Shown here piece by piece: positions 24,201-39,065 of a DNA stretch of 64,000 nucleotides. Source of the stretch: Ipomoea triloba (taxonomy: Eukaryota > Streptophyta > Magnoliopsida > Solanales > Convolvulaceae); assembly GCF_003576645.1 (NCBI RefSeq), contig NC_044922.1, positions 23,580,886 through 23,644,885 on the forward strand, given 5' to 3'. Position 1 is the stretch's first letter. Each line of letters opens with the position of its first letter. The translations under genes and the position numbers were made by a program. The notes under the pieces were generated by a model that saw nothing but the letters and a program-made list of their open reading frames with translations, did not search any database and had not been told where the DNA came from.

Positions 24201-25110
24201 ACATATATTTTCATCTATTTGGAATTGTTTTGGTTCTTTGCCAGATGTTTTGATTCAAATTTAGTTGAGATACCTGTTGAGATAGAGACACCGGATCACC
24301 ACTACTATCACGTATGCAATCTTATCCTCTGTGGTTCAAACTTATTTAATTTCTAGTGTCATTGGTGTTTTTAATTTCTCAAGTGTCATCGGTGTTGACT
24401 GTTCTACACTAATGGTTATTTTGTACTGTATACTGGGTTTGCTACCTTCATACAGCTTGCCTTCTTCACTACAAGAAAAGTTAAAGCCATGGAAGAGCTG
24501 ACTTGGGTGAGTTGAAGTGTGTTAAATTCTATATTTACTTGTTTATAGCCTCGAGTATTAGATGCATACTGTTGAAACAGAAATTGTTGACCTGACCACC
24601 CATTGGAGTAAACTTGTTTAGGGATTTTGGTGAAGGGAGCAACAAAATATGATGCATGTGCCAACTACTATGTAGTGTGATGGCACCTCTGTTACCATTC
24701 CAAATGGTTGGTCACTGAATCGAACCCCGGTGGTGGGGGCATTAATTCTTTGGGCTGAAAAAGATGTTACAACACTCTAGTTCACCTAGAGCAATTCATG
24801 CATGCGAAATTAGTCTTAGGAGTTGGGTTAATCGTGTTGTGTTTTCAGGATTATGGAATTGATTTTGATGATGTTGAACACCCAATCAAAGCATTTAAAT
24901 GCCAATGCGGGAGCAGGTTCTGCAGAAACGGCAGACGTTCAAGCAGTAAGTACCAACCGAACAGAAGGATAATGTTATCCTATTCTGTTTTATTGAATTC
25001 AGTTGTTACAACTTATACCTACTTTTCAGTTTTGACTGAGTGGTTGGCCATTCTTTAGTAACCTCCATGGTGTGGTATGTTCAGGGTCTAGATCAAAGAG
25101 GAGGAGATGA
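21228..25110 (+). CDS. SUVR1/2/4-clade histone H3-lysine methyltransferase (WIYLD, pre-SET, SET, post-SET) with an in-frame stop
   Basis: This family methylates histone H3, usually at K9, in the nucleus to silence transposons and repeats. Exons: 21228-21407, 21522-21554, 21672-22326, 22440-23662, 23863-24128, 24245-24311, 24456-24506, 24849-24945 and 25085-25110, 866 codons in all. Codons 1-60 form the WIYLD domain that marks SUVR1/2/4. A Ser-rich linker follows. The pre-SET is Cys-rich (SCSTC, PCAC, CGCNIQC), the SET has GKGWG and [10 protein letters not shown], and the post-SET has CQCG..FC. The tail RSRSKRRR resembles a nuclear signal. A TAA at 22742-22744 (codon 391) interrupts the frame in a stretch that looks locally scrambled; the same frame resumes directly. 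This could be an allele, a pseudogene, a base-call error, or an unrecognised 22721-22987 intron. The exact paralog is not assigned. Confidence 0.85.
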
Positions 25111-25709
25111 GAATACATTTGATGATTATTTCAGCAGAGTATGTTGTATCAACCCTGCCCTGGAAAGCTGGTGGCTTGGTGAAGCTTTTGTTCAAATCAA
25201 TGGATCTTTGTTCTGGATTTTTTTTAATTGGTTTATTTATTTAAGATATTGATCAGACCCTGTGCATTGTTATTAATGCAGCCTGTTGTACAATTAATTA
25301 AATTCTGCTCCCAGCCCCAGCTTTAATGTTAAGGTTCAGTTTATTATCAGGTTCACAAGTTAGTCCAGAAAATAGATAATATTCCAAAAAGGGTGCAAAT
25401 TGTCACAAAACATAACATTGGAGATCTACAGCCTGGCTAGCTTGCTGGCTGGCAAGTTTCAGAATGATCAACCAAAAGACCAGAAAGCATTTGATCACCT
25501 CAGGTTCTAGCCAAAAAGCTCTCTCTTCTTCTAAATACTTTCTACTAAACCAGTGAAATCCGTGTGAACAGTTGAAAAACTATTTCATATGGCTGGAGTG
25601 CGGGAAAATGGAACACCCACACCCCATCCAACAGATGAAGCAGACATTGAAGAAGTTAAAATTGTTTGTTGTGGGCAAAATTGGAGAAGAAAGTGAGATG
25701 GGGAGAGGT
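25111..25709. other. Convergent 3' flanks of SUVR and FLU
   Basis: No frame worth calling. It should hold both 3' UTRs; the stop codons are 600 bp apart. Confidence 0.5.
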
Positions 25710-28282
25710 TCAATCTGTCTCCAATCTTGCAATATATTGGTCATAGTAATTGGCAGCTCGCTCCAAATCTCCAAGCTCTGTGTAGCAATCAGCAATTGCT
25801 CCATAGGCTTCAGTATTCCCAGATTCCTCTCCTTCTCTTGCTGAAATTTCCAGAACCATAGAGTGGTATTTAATTGCTTCCCTGTACTTACCCTGCCTTT
25901 GCAATGATGCCCCTGAAAGTGAAACAAATCATGGGGTATCCTTGATCAAAGTGTAAAAATCAACAAAACAACAAACAGAAGAAGAAGAAGAAGAAGAAGA
26001 AGAAGACTTACCTAATCCCCTAGCAGCCTTCTTTTCCTCTATTGGGTCCTTTAGATTCTGTGCAAGCTCAAGTGCCGTTTTAAACTCTGTAAACGCCTTC
26101 TCCGGAGCTTGATTTCTCAGAAAGTTCTTCCCATTTTTCAAGCGAGCAATCAATTCCTCCTTTCTCGGGTCTACAATAACTTCACTTTCTGCTATCCTTC
26201 CACCAACAGGAGCATAGCTCAAGCTTGGTGCATAAGACTCAATTTTAGCTTGCCTTCTCAAAGCAGTGTTTATCTGCCGCAACTGTTCATTCAGCCGCCT
26301 CAATTCTCCTCGTCTCTGTCTAGCAAGTAGTCCTGCAGCCCTCAATTACATATAATCTCACACACTATAGGAAGTAAACCCCAAATAAAATGCAATGTAT
26401 ATCACTAAAAATCAAAGAACCATGATAACCATAGGCTGTGCATCAAAGAAGGAGATGGACACAAAACCATTTCTTACTTCTAAGCAGCAAATGAAACTTT
26501 TATAAATCCAAATGAGTGAATTGCAGATATACAATGCTTGAATTTCTTGAGTTGTCAACATCAAGGTGTAAGAGCAGATTAAATAAAAAGAGTTTAAATT
26601 CTTTCTCATTAATGAATTGGAGGAATAGGGGGGAAACTATAGGGAATGGTTAAGATGAAAAGAAAACAAAAGAAAAAGAATGATAAAATACGCGCATAAG
26701 AAACTACTTATAATTTTCTATCTTTGTTTGAATAAAGCTAATTAGCCTAACAATTCCTAGATACCACGCTCAAATTCATCTAAATCTCTTGCCCCAAAAG
26801 GTTGAATCCCCAACCCCAAGGGCCCCCCTACACCCGACAGAGCATTTAAAAGGATGAAAATCACGGTAACTCAGTGGCTTAGTAGACAAGGCCAAATGTT
26901 GGTGTGCACAAGGGATCTGCCCACTTTGGACATAATCCTCACAATGTTGCTGCCGAATTCCAAACCTTGGTCTTTCCCAAATACTGGCTACTGAACCAGT
27001 GAGCTAAGCTCGTGCGGGCAAATTCATCTAAATCTCATGTTGAGAACTCATAGCTACGGCCATATTTTTTTAAAAGTACACAGAGAAGACCTGGAACAGG
27101 ACTGGAAGCCAGTATGTACACAAAGATGAAGTACATACCTCCAACAGTGGCCCCAATAAGGGCAACAAACAGCAGCAAGGGCATATTGAACGCAGAATTA
27201 TCTGCTTCACATGTTTCTGCTATGGCATCTAATGGGGTAGATATCAGCAATGCATTAGCAATAATAAGTGGCATTGTGGGGATCCTACAAGCCACCATTG
27301 CCTGCCATGGGAATGATATTGGAAGTCAACTCAAAGGAAGAATAAATAAACGAAGAAAGGATGATTCGAAGGCAAGACACACATAGAAACAACTATAAAG
27401 ACAAACTTAGCAGCTACGGTATAAGTTGCATCCGCTAAGGCCCTAATCTGTTCATCACCATCTTTTGCTTTGTTCTGATTTGGTAGAACGGCTAAGAAGC
27501 AAAGTAAAGGTTCATCGTGCCAGTGTACCACTTGTTAGATCAAATGCTTACCACTACCGCCAAAAGCTATAGCTTACAAGGAATGCGCAACTTTATCAGT
27601 AGTTATACCATAGACCCATCACAATTTACATATTGAATGTTCACAATTTACATACTGAATGTTCACAAAATATAAATTGTGAACATTCAATAGGTAAATC
27701 GTAAACCTTCAGTATATAAATTGTGAACGTTCAATATGTAAATTGTGTATTTTAGACCCGGGTCCACAGAATAATTTGCCCAACTTTATTTACTTATACA
27801 GTTATACACCATCACTACATTTTCGACTTGACCTTTCACCGGCCTAACAATCTCTAGTAACTAATTGGTGGACTTGAGGCTAAGCCCAACACTACTGACT
27901 GAACCTAAGCTGAATATAACCGACGATGAATCAGAATTGAACCAACCACTAATTCAAATCTCAACTCGCACTTAGCTACAAAACAAATCAAAGAAAAGGG
28001 GGCAGGCAGAATAAGAGAAGCAATTTTGCAAGAGAACCATGAACTACCCCAAATCGTTGTAAATTCGAAACTCCATACCTTGAAATGAATGGGCAGGCAT
28101 TGAGAAGACTTATTGGGGGTTCTGTTGATAAGCGTCTCCTGAACAAGTAGTCGTATCTGGCGTCCGAGTTGTCTGTTGTGCTTGAATGGCTGGAGAGTTG
28201 CCAAGAAAATGGGTTTAAGAGTGTGGGTTTTGGGAGGGCAGGAATTCCATGGCAGAAGAAGGCCTTGCTTCATCATCATCAT
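25710..28282 (-). CDS. FLU: FLUORESCENT IN BLUE LIGHT (FLU)-like chloroplast TPR protein
   Basis: FLU represses chlorophyll precursor synthesis in the dark by binding glutamyl-tRNA reductase at plastid membranes. Minus-strand exons: 28282-28079, 27301-27139, 26332-26012 and 25912-25710, 296 codons (Arabidopsis FLU is a little over 300). The first ATG of a run of four is taken; the open frame upstream begins only with GTG. Residues 1 to ~68 look like a transit peptide. A hydrophobic segment (NMPLLLFVALIGATVGG) is followed by a basic coiled coil (RRLNEQLRQINTALRRQAK). The C-terminal TPR part contains AYGAIADCYTELGDLERA and ends YIARLETD. All introns are GT-AG and phases agree. It is convergent with SUVR. 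Confidence 0.92.
25979..26006. repeat. (GAA)n microsatellite next to the FLU third-intron donor
   Basis: On the coding strand this is a (TTC)n run starting within ten bases of the GTAAG donor at 26011. Confidence 0.9.
26789..27018 (-). mobile_element. tRNA-derived SINE in FLU intron 2 with an 18-bp target duplication
   Basis: An 18-bp direct repeat (caaattcatctaaatctc) lies at 26771-26788 and 27019-27036 and bounds a 230-bp insert. On the minus strand the head carries a box-A-like TAGCTCACTGGT. The long target duplication and size fit LINE-dependent retroposition of a SINE. Confidence 0.75.
27600..27755. repeat. Hairpin-forming AT-rich repeat in FLU intron 1
   Basis: Alternating copies of 'caatttacatattgaatgttca' and its reverse complement form an inverted structure. 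It ends in GACCCGGGTCCACA, a phrase shared with the element near the RPL23 promoter. Confidence 0.6.
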
Positions 28283-28806
28283 CGTTGTCTTCTCCACTGC
28301 TTAGTCTAGAATAGAATCTTGATTCCTTTTCCTATCTAGTTCCAGAAAACGGAAGGAAAATCACCAAAAATTTAACGTAGTATTCTTTAAGTACAATACA
28401 GTGGTGTTCCGGCTGTGTGCCCATTGACCAACGCCCATTTGATTTGGGTTCCTATCTTCAAACCTTCTACCGTTCTACTACTACCACCACTTGTGCTTCT
28501 TATTATTATTACTTCGTATTATTATTGTTTGGGTAAATTGCAAGAAAACTTTGAAAGTATTGGTAATATTTTTTTATAAATAATTATTATTTTATTTATA
28601 TTTATAAAAAATGTCATCTATTGGGGATATGTGTGTCGCACCCATACTTGGAAATCTAGTGACGAGGCCAAACAAGATTATATACCATCGTACAATTGAT
28701 CATGTTCTACCTAAGATAAATCATTGATATAAATTACACTTTTAGCATATTTGATGTTTTATTTTTAATATATTGAATGCTCACTTTTAAATGTTTAAAA
28801 TTTTTT
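28283..28806. promoter_or_regulatory. FLU upstream region
   Basis: This holds the FLU 5' UTR and promoter, with ATT and ACC trinucleotide runs near 28480-28530. No specific element was recognised. Confidence 0.3.
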
Positions 28807-29713
28807 GGATATATCAAATGTTCATTATTTGATATACTATCTAAAAATGAATTTTCAGTAAATTAAAAATGAATGTTCAGTATGCTAAAAATGAATATGT
28901 ATGCATGATGTATTTATAATGCGGATCATGGTCCACAGTATAATTTGTCGAGGACCTAGCAAAGAAGTTTAATGAGGAGCGATGGATCGATAATAGGCGT
29001 ACTCAGTCAGGGTGGATGGTTAGGCAAGTAATCGGATAGTGGAGTTAACCAATTAGCCAATCAGGTGCACATATCGGGGGTTGTAAAGTGCCTAAGGATA
29101 ATTGGAGAAGAGTTACCGAAATTGTCCATCGACTATTGCGAAATTATCAATTTGGTCATCGACAATTTTTTGTGTCCAATTAAATCCCTCGACTTTAAAA
29201 CTTTTAACCAATTTGATCATCTGTTTATTTTGCCGTTAAATCGGAATTAAATTGATAATTTTGCTATAAGCTTTTTACGCGCCCAGAGCATTGTGCGCAC
29301 AATGTGCAAAGAACAACAAAGCTTTTTCCCTTTTCTTTATTCTCATGAGTCCCACCAAAAAACATTTCTCTTGCAAATATAATTTCTTATATCCCCCCTC
29401 TCCTCTCTCCTCTAAATCATCATCTCTCAGCTCCAATTATAAAAAAAATTCACAAAAAATGAAGATGGAGATGATCTTAGCAAATTATATTATAGACAAT
29501 AATCTATACTGTATTGTGTACCCAATTATTTATTTACATGTACTGAAATTGTTAATTGTAGGTACAAAATATGTTGATATAAATTTTTTGTATCAATGTT
29601 CACAATTCAATATAAATCTTGGTTCATGGTATAACAATTTGTTGGGTTGTCCCCAACGTAAAATTCTTTTATACATCTACTATGTAGTTAACAAATGAAA
29701 CGATGAGGCCCAA

Positions 29714-30325
29714 ATTATGCTGTGGACCCAGGTCCACCTTGCAAGGTCGACCTGGGTCCAAAACTACGTCATTTTTTTTTAATTAGTAAACATATTGCTG
29801 AATATAGAGTTGTCCAAAAATGTGTGAATGTAGAGATTTCAAAGTGTAAATGTAGAGTATAGAAATCGTGAATGTAGACTTATGATTGTGTGAATGTAGA
29901 GTTGCCTAGAAATGTGTGAATGTGGAGGTTTCAAATTGTGAATATGGAGTATAGAAATCGTGAATGTAGAGTTATGCATGTGTGGATCTGTAATAGAGTT
30001 AAGAAGTTCTAGCAACTTGTAGCATTGTAATGTGTGAATGTGGAGTTCTCAAGTTGTGAATATGGAGTATAGGACATGTGAATATAGAGTTTTGAATGTG
30101 TGAATGCATAACAGTGGTAATATACAATAGTTACTAAACATATAAGCTTGTAGTGTGTGAATGTGGAGTTTACAAAGGGTGAAGGTAGAATATAGTGTAT
30201 GTAAATATAGAGTTTATGTTCCACATTTCAGGCCAATATGTAAAAAAGAAAAAAAAAAAAAAAAAAACGGCGTCGTTTTTGGACCCAGGTCCACCTTGCA
30301 ATGTGGACCTGGGTCGACGGCATAA
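29714..30325. mobile_element. Element with ~60-bp terminal inverted repeats upstream of RPL23 (left copy)
   Basis: The ends (about 29718-29780 and 30262-30325) are inverted copies around GGACCCAGGTCCACCTTGCA. The interior is a degenerate repeat of 'gtgtgaatgtagag'. Outside it, an approximately 50-bp direct repeat (about 29660-29710 and 30338-30388, containing TGTAGTTAACAAATGA) flanks the element. The right copy is at about 33049-33660. Confidence 0.65.
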
Positions 30326-30405
30326 CTACTGCCCAATGTGACATTCTTTTGTACATCTAATGTGTAGTTAACAAATGAGACGATGAGGCAATTGGGTTGG
30401 CTTCA

Positions 30406-30487
30406 GGCCCATATTGATGACTCAGTAGGCTTAAGCCCAACCCATCAATCAATATTCATTTCTTAGAAAAATTCTCACAAAACCCTA
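30406..30487 (+). promoter_or_regulatory. RPL23 promoter: site II motifs and telo box (left copy)
   Basis: GGCCCA at 30406-30411 and AGCCCA at 30434-30439 are site II (TGGGCY) elements on the minus strand. The telo box AAACCCTA is at 30480-30487. The pair is typical of plant ribosomal-protein promoters. A pyrimidine-rich leader follows up to the ATG. The right copy has the same elements at 33741-33746, 33769-33774 and 33815-33822. Confidence 0.7.
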
Positions 30488-30560
30488 GCCACTGGACTGA
30501 TATAAACTCCACCGCCCCCTTTCTAGTTCTCCTGTTTCTGGGAGAGAGAGCGGATCAACC

Positions 30561-32116
<1,556 letters not shown>

Positions 32117-32141
32117 NNNNNNNNNNNNNNNNNNNNNNNNN
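32117..32141. other. Assembly gap (25 N)
   Basis: Run of 25 N separating the two near-identical 3.3-kb copies. Confidence 1.
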
Positions 32142-33048
32142 GGATATATCAAATGTTCATTATTTGATATACTATCTAAAAATGAATTTTCAGTAAATTA
32201 AAAATGAATGTTCAGTATGCTAAAAATGATATGTATGCATGATGTATTTATAATGCGGATCATGGTCCACAGTATAATTTGTCGAGGACCTAGCAAAGAA
32301 GTTTAATGAGGAGCGATGGATCGATAATAGGCGTACTCAGTCAGGGTGGATGGTTAGGCAAGTAATCGGATAGTGGAAGTTAACCAATTAGCCAATCAGG
32401 TGCACATATCGGGGGTTGTAAAGTGCCTAAGGATAATTGGAGAAGAGTTACCGAAATTGTCCATCGACTATTGCGAAATTATCAATTTGGTCATCGACAA
32501 TTTTTTGTGTCCAATTAAATCCCTCGACTTTAAAACTTTTAACCAATTTGATCATCTGTTTATTTTGCCGTTAAATCGGAATTAAATTGATAATTTTGCT
32601 ATAAGCTTTTTACGCGCCCAGAGCATTGTGCGCACAATGTGCAAAGAACAACAAAGCTTTTTCCCTTTTCTTTATTCTCATGAGTCCCACCAAAAAACAT
32701 TTCTCTTGCAAATATAATTTCTTATATCCCCCCTCTCCTCTCTCCTCTAAATCATCATCTCTCAGCTCCAATTATAAAAAAAATTCACAAAAAATGAAGA
32801 TGGAGATGATCTTAGCAAATTATATTATAGACAATAATCTATACTGTATTGTGTACCCAATTATTTATTTACATGTACTGAAATTGTTAATTGTAGGTAC
32901 AAAATATGTTGATATAAATTTTTTGTATCAATGTTCACAATTCAATATAAATCTTGGTTCATGGTATAACAATTTGTTGGGTTGTCCCCAACGTAAAATT
33001 CTTTTATACATCTACTATGTAGTTAACAAATGAAACGATGAGGCCCAA

Positions 33049-33660
33049 ATTATGCTGTGGACCCAGGTCCACCTTGCAAGGTCGACCTGGGTCCAAAACT
33101 ACGTCATTTTTTTTTAATTAGTAAACATATTGCTGAATATAGAGTTGTCCAAAAATGTGTGAATGTAGAGATTTCAAAGTGTAAATGTAGAGTATAGAAA
33201 TCGTGAATGTAGACTTATGATTGTGTGAATGTAGAGTTGCCTAGAAATGTGTGAATGTGGAGGTTTCAAATTGTGAATATGGAGTATAGAAATCGTGAAT
33301 GTAGAGTTATGCATGTGTGGATCTGTAATAGAGTTAAGAAGTTCTAGCAACTTGTAGCATTGTAATGTGTGAATGTGGAGTTCTCAAGTTGTGAATATGG
33401 AGTATAGGACATGTGAATATAGAGTTTTGAATGTGTGAATGCATAACAGTGGTAATATACAATAGTTACTAAACATATAATCTTGTAATGTGTGAATGTG
33501 GAGTTTACAAATTGTGAATGTAGAATATAGTGTATGTAAATATAGAGTTTATGTTCCACATTTCAGGCCAATATGTAAAAAAGAAAAAAAAAAAAAAAAA
33601 AACGGCGTCGTTTTTGGACCCAGGTCCACCTTGCAATGTGGACCTGGGTCGACGGCATAA
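33049..33660. mobile_element. Element with ~60-bp terminal inverted repeats upstream of RPL23 (right copy)
   Basis: Same element as 29714-30325. Confidence 0.65.
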
Positions 33661-33895
33661 CTACTGCCCAATGTGACATTCTTTTGTACATCTAATGTGT
33701 AGTTAACAAATGAGACGATGAGGCAATTGGGTTGGCTTCAGGCCCATATTGATGACTCAGTAGGCTTAAGCCCAACCCATCAATCAATATTCATTTCTTA
33801 GAAAAATTCTCACAAAACCCTAGCCACTGGACTGATATAAACTCCACCGCCCCCTTTCTAGTTCTCCTGTTTCTGGGAGAGAGAGCGGATCAACC

Positions 33896-35441
<1,546 letters not shown>

Positions 35442-35449
35442 GATCTGTA

Positions 35450-36007
35450 GTTTTTTGTTTGGTGTGTTCAAGTCTTGGAAATTTAAAGTTAGTGCATGAA
35501 CCTCATTACTATTTGCTGTCAGAATTTTGTTAAAACTGTTATATTTGTGGTTTAGAGTTTTTAATTTTACAAATGATCCTTCAATTCTGCAAGAATATGC
35601 AGAATTCACACCTTTGGGCAGTGCGAAATTGTGTTACTTCTGATGAGTTCTACCATAATATTAGCTAGTACTTGGAACTACATTTATCACTCTGGTGTTT
35701 AGGGCTGCAAAATGCAATTCAGATTTTCAGTTCTCTATTGTTATTAGAATTCTTTATACAGTGTTAATTTGCTAGTGGAAAAGAACTGGTTAAGGTGAAG
35801 GTGCGTAATTGTAGGGGGGAAGGGGTGCATTTTTTTTTTTTTTTCTGAAACAGGGAGGGGGTGGAATTTTTTATTTTTTTTTAATTTTTGAAACAGGGAG
35901 TGGGTGGAATTTTTTTATTTTTTATTTTTGAAACAGGGAAGGGGTGGAATTTACATGTACTTGTGTACTTGAGGAAAAAAGCCATAAAAGGAAGTAGAAA
36001 ATTAAAA
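35450..36007. other. RPL23 3' flank with short repeats
   Basis: The 3' UTR should end here. Near 35848-35952 a phrase 'gaaacagggagggggtggaatttt' occurs three times in tandem with T-runs. No gene is seen. Confidence 0.5.
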
Positions 36008-36206
36008 TTAAGAAAATGACTTCTTTTGATTTTTTTTTGAAAATGAGTTATTTTTTAAAAAATTATTTTTATTTATAGTGTTTGATTACAGTCGAGAAAA
36101 TATTTTGTTGTGCTTGGTTCGTTTTTAAAAAAATGAGCAGAATTACATAATTAAACATTTTAATTATTTTTTTAAAATATAAACAATATTTATAATAATA
36201 TTATAA

Positions 36207-36252
36207 ATGGTGGTGGTGGTGATTGTAGTAGTGTAGTGGTGGTGGTGGTGGT
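36207..36252. repeat. (GGT)n microsatellite
   Basis: Two blocks of GGTGGTGGT separated by GATTGTAGTAGTGTA. Confidence 0.9.
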
Positions 36253-36375
36253 GGAAATTGAAAAATAATTTTTCTAAAAAAAGAGAAGTTATTTTCAAGA
36301 AAATGAGGGTATTTTTTCCATTTTTTGTTTTAAAAAAAGAAAAACACTCATTTTCCATTTTCCATTTTCCATTTA

Positions 36376-36810
36376 GGGTATGTTTGGAAAGTAGGAAAAT
36401 GATTTCTGAAAAAATATTTTTTTTGAAAATGAGTCATTTTTTGGAAAATGAATTCATTTTCGGTGTTTGGATGTATTCTGGAGAACTCTGTGTTTGGTTC
36501 ATTTTCTGGAAAATGAGTAGAAATGTATAATTATTATATTTTTATTATTTTATTTAAAATATAAAATATATAAACAAATAATATTTATTAAAAATTAGAA
36601 ATAATTTTTTTTTACAAGAAAAGGTCGCAGTCGTTTTCCGTTTCTGGAAAATGACTTTCGAATTTTTTGTCCGACAATCATTTTTCGGAAAAATAAGCTC
36701 ATTTTTCATGGTCAATGAAAATCTGTTGACCACATTTTCTAAGTGTTGCCAAACACCAAAAGTCTGAAAAATAATTTTCGAAAATTATTTTTTGAGTTAC
36801 CAAACACATC
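36376..36810. mobile_element. hAT-type MITE rich in GGAAAATGA motifs, copy 1
   Basis: It starts GGGTATGTTTGG, and the right end, reverse-complemented, reads GATGTGTTTGGTAAC. Subterminal GGAAAATGA/TCATTTTCC motifs lie in both arms. A badly decayed relative lies just left (36008-36170), and a truncated relative is at 38360-38692. Confidence 0.65.
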
Positions 36811-36944
36811 AGTGCAAGTATACAAAATATTATCTCCTCTAACGTAAACTCCAACGAAAGCCACGTGGCGCATCCCAGTTCCTTTGTCCGCCGTGGAACC
36901 GAGCAGCTCCAAGAAGCTCGGGAGATTCAGAAAAGCTCTAGAAA

Positions 36945-37043
36945 ATGCACATGCATTGCCATTATCCTAAATTCCTAATCATCGTTCTCATCATTTCCTC
37001 CTTTTTCCAATTTGGTACACAATCTCTTGATGATTCATTTGAG
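36945..37043 (+). CDS. Orphan first exon encoding a signal peptide
   Basis: The exon gives 33 codons from ATG to a GAG|GTACGT splice donor at 37044. It begins [10 protein letters not shown], followed by a strongly hydrophobic core ([13 protein letters not shown]) and a polar end ([10 protein letters not shown]), a textbook secretory signal. Upstream at about 36863 is CCACGTGG, as in a promoter. No convincing downstream exon was found before the next transposons, so this is probably the remnant of a secreted-protein gene. The family is not recognised. Confidence 0.35.
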
Positions 37044-38359
37044 GTACGTATATTCATAGATTGATAGACTAATGAATCGTGGGGCCGGGTCTTATTCATG
37101 CATATATGCATCTCAAATCATCTCATGATAGATAGATGATTCATTACAGGCCATGGAGGGATTGGAATTAAATTGATTGAAGTTTCTCAAGCTAATTAAG
37201 CTGTGCCTCCGATCCAATGAAAAATCCTAACGTAACCTCACTAATCAAATATCGTCCCAAGATTCAATTAATTATTCACATGCCTGCCTGCATGCCTTAA
37301 ATGAAATGGAAAATTAAAGATAAATCAAAGTCAAAATATAATTAAGAGAGACAACTAACAGAGTCAGCAGACCAGTCAGGAATAAGCTCCGATCCAAGCT
37401 AAGTGCTAATCGAATCACCCGATTTAAAACCTTAATTAAATGTGTATATTAATAATTTTAGAATAAGAGTCAAATAGGCCACCGAACTACACACGAAACT
37501 GCTAAAATACTCTTAATTTATCATCAGATGATGCAGATATTTGATCTTAGAATTAGGTCGATTTATAGTCTTCCTCTGGCACTAGATTGTAACAAATGAT
37601 TGAGCACCTATGTTTTGATACCATCTAGATTTGCATCATTAGTTTCTCTTGATGGCATATTGAAACAAGTCAATGAAGTATGGAACATCTTCTATGTTAC
37701 GTCATATTCCTAAATGTGTTGCTCCTCTATCTTTCTAATGTTGGGACAATGATGTTAAACGTTTTATTTTAATAATTAAAATTATTTTTAACAAAATGTC
37801 AGCTGCCAACTTTCAAATTTCTCTTTCTTAATTATTTATTTTTGCAGATACCATGGGCGCACTATCTGTCAATATATGTCAAAAAAAAAAGACCCTATAT
37901 GTCAATATTCTTATATTTAATCAGACGGTGGCGAGACAGAGGCAAACCAAGCGATGGCAAGGCAGAGAAGCAATCGCACAGAGCAGAGAATGTTTAGGAA
38001 ATTTGAGGAAATTGCGCAGAACAAATGAAATGAAAAAATTATATATATATATATATAACAACCCAAAATGACGACGTTTTGGGATTGTCCAATTGTTCAA
38101 TTTTTTACAGTGGGGGCAGCTGCTCCATGGAAGCTCCGCCCTTCATTGTACAATATGGCAAGTGATTACTCTTTTAGAAAAGAAATGTCTCCTTTGTTAA
38201 TTAATTCTCAAGTATAACCACTGAGATTCATTCCTAAATCTCAAACAAGATAACCGAGAATTTAATTGCAAATTAAAGAATCCAGGATGTAATAAAAGAG
38301 GTAACAACAAAAAACACACAAAAATCAGAATACTCAGATTAGCTAGATGGGATTAAGAC
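37044..38359. other. Intergenic, no gene recognised
   Basis: AT-rich sequence with a TA microsatellite near 38041-38058 and short unsupported frames. Confidence 0.3.
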
Positions 38360-38692
38360 TTCTGAAAAATATTTTCTGGAAAATGAGTTTATTTTCGGTG
38401 TTTGGATGTACACTGTATGTGTGTGTTTGGTTCATTTTCCGGAAAATGAGTAGAAATGTATAATTATATATTTTTATTATTTTATTTAAAATATAAAAAT
38501 ATATAAACTAATAATGTTTATTAGAAATTAGAAATAAAAGTTTTTTACAAACAAAAGGCCGCACAAAGCCATTTTTCAGAAAAATGAGACCACGGAAAAT
38601 GATCCGTTGACCACATTTTCCGGGTGTTGCCAAACACCAAAACCCCGGAAAATGATTTCCGGAAATTATTTTCCGGGTTACCAAACACACCC
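38360..38692. mobile_element. hAT-type MITE rich in GGAAAATGA motifs, copy 2 (left end lost)
   Basis: Related to 36376-36810 along its length. The right end (CCAAACACACCC) is intact and the left terminal repeat is missing. Confidence 0.65.
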
Positions 38693-38796
38693 TTAGGTCT
38701 GTTTGAAAATTCGAAAAATGATTTTCGGAAGTTATATTTTTTTTTTTGATTTTTTCGTGTTTGGGTACTCAAGTAAAATGAAGTAAAAATTTATTA

Positions 38797-39065
38797 CTCC
38801 GTTCGTTCAATTTTATGTGCTTGGTTTGGTTGTCAAGACTCGACTATAGTTATTTTTAATCCAATTTTTCATAATGTTAAGTTTAGTATTAGTATATAAA
38901 ATTTATATATTTAGAAACTACATTAAAAATGCTATTAAATATTTTTTTTTAAAAAAAACTAAATTTAAAAATAATTTAAAAATACTAAAGAAAATAAGCA
39001 AAGAAGAAAGAATTGATTTGACCAATAAATAGTAAATATGATAGATAAAATGGGACATATGGGAT
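38797..39065. mobile_element. Decayed Stowaway-type MITE
   Basis: Ends CTCCGTTCGTTCAATTT and AAATGGGACATATGGGA are flanked by TA. The interior matches the Stowaway at 14232-14489. Confidence 0.65.

Noticed and set aside
24690..24790. Box-B-like GAATCGAACCCC in SUVR intron 7
   Set aside because: It resembles half of a tRNA promoter, but no box A at proper distance or SINE borders were found.
25976..26345. Ser-rich extension of the FLU third exon
   Set aside because: The Ser run is the (TTC)n microsatellite read past the GTAAG donor at 26011, so it is intron.
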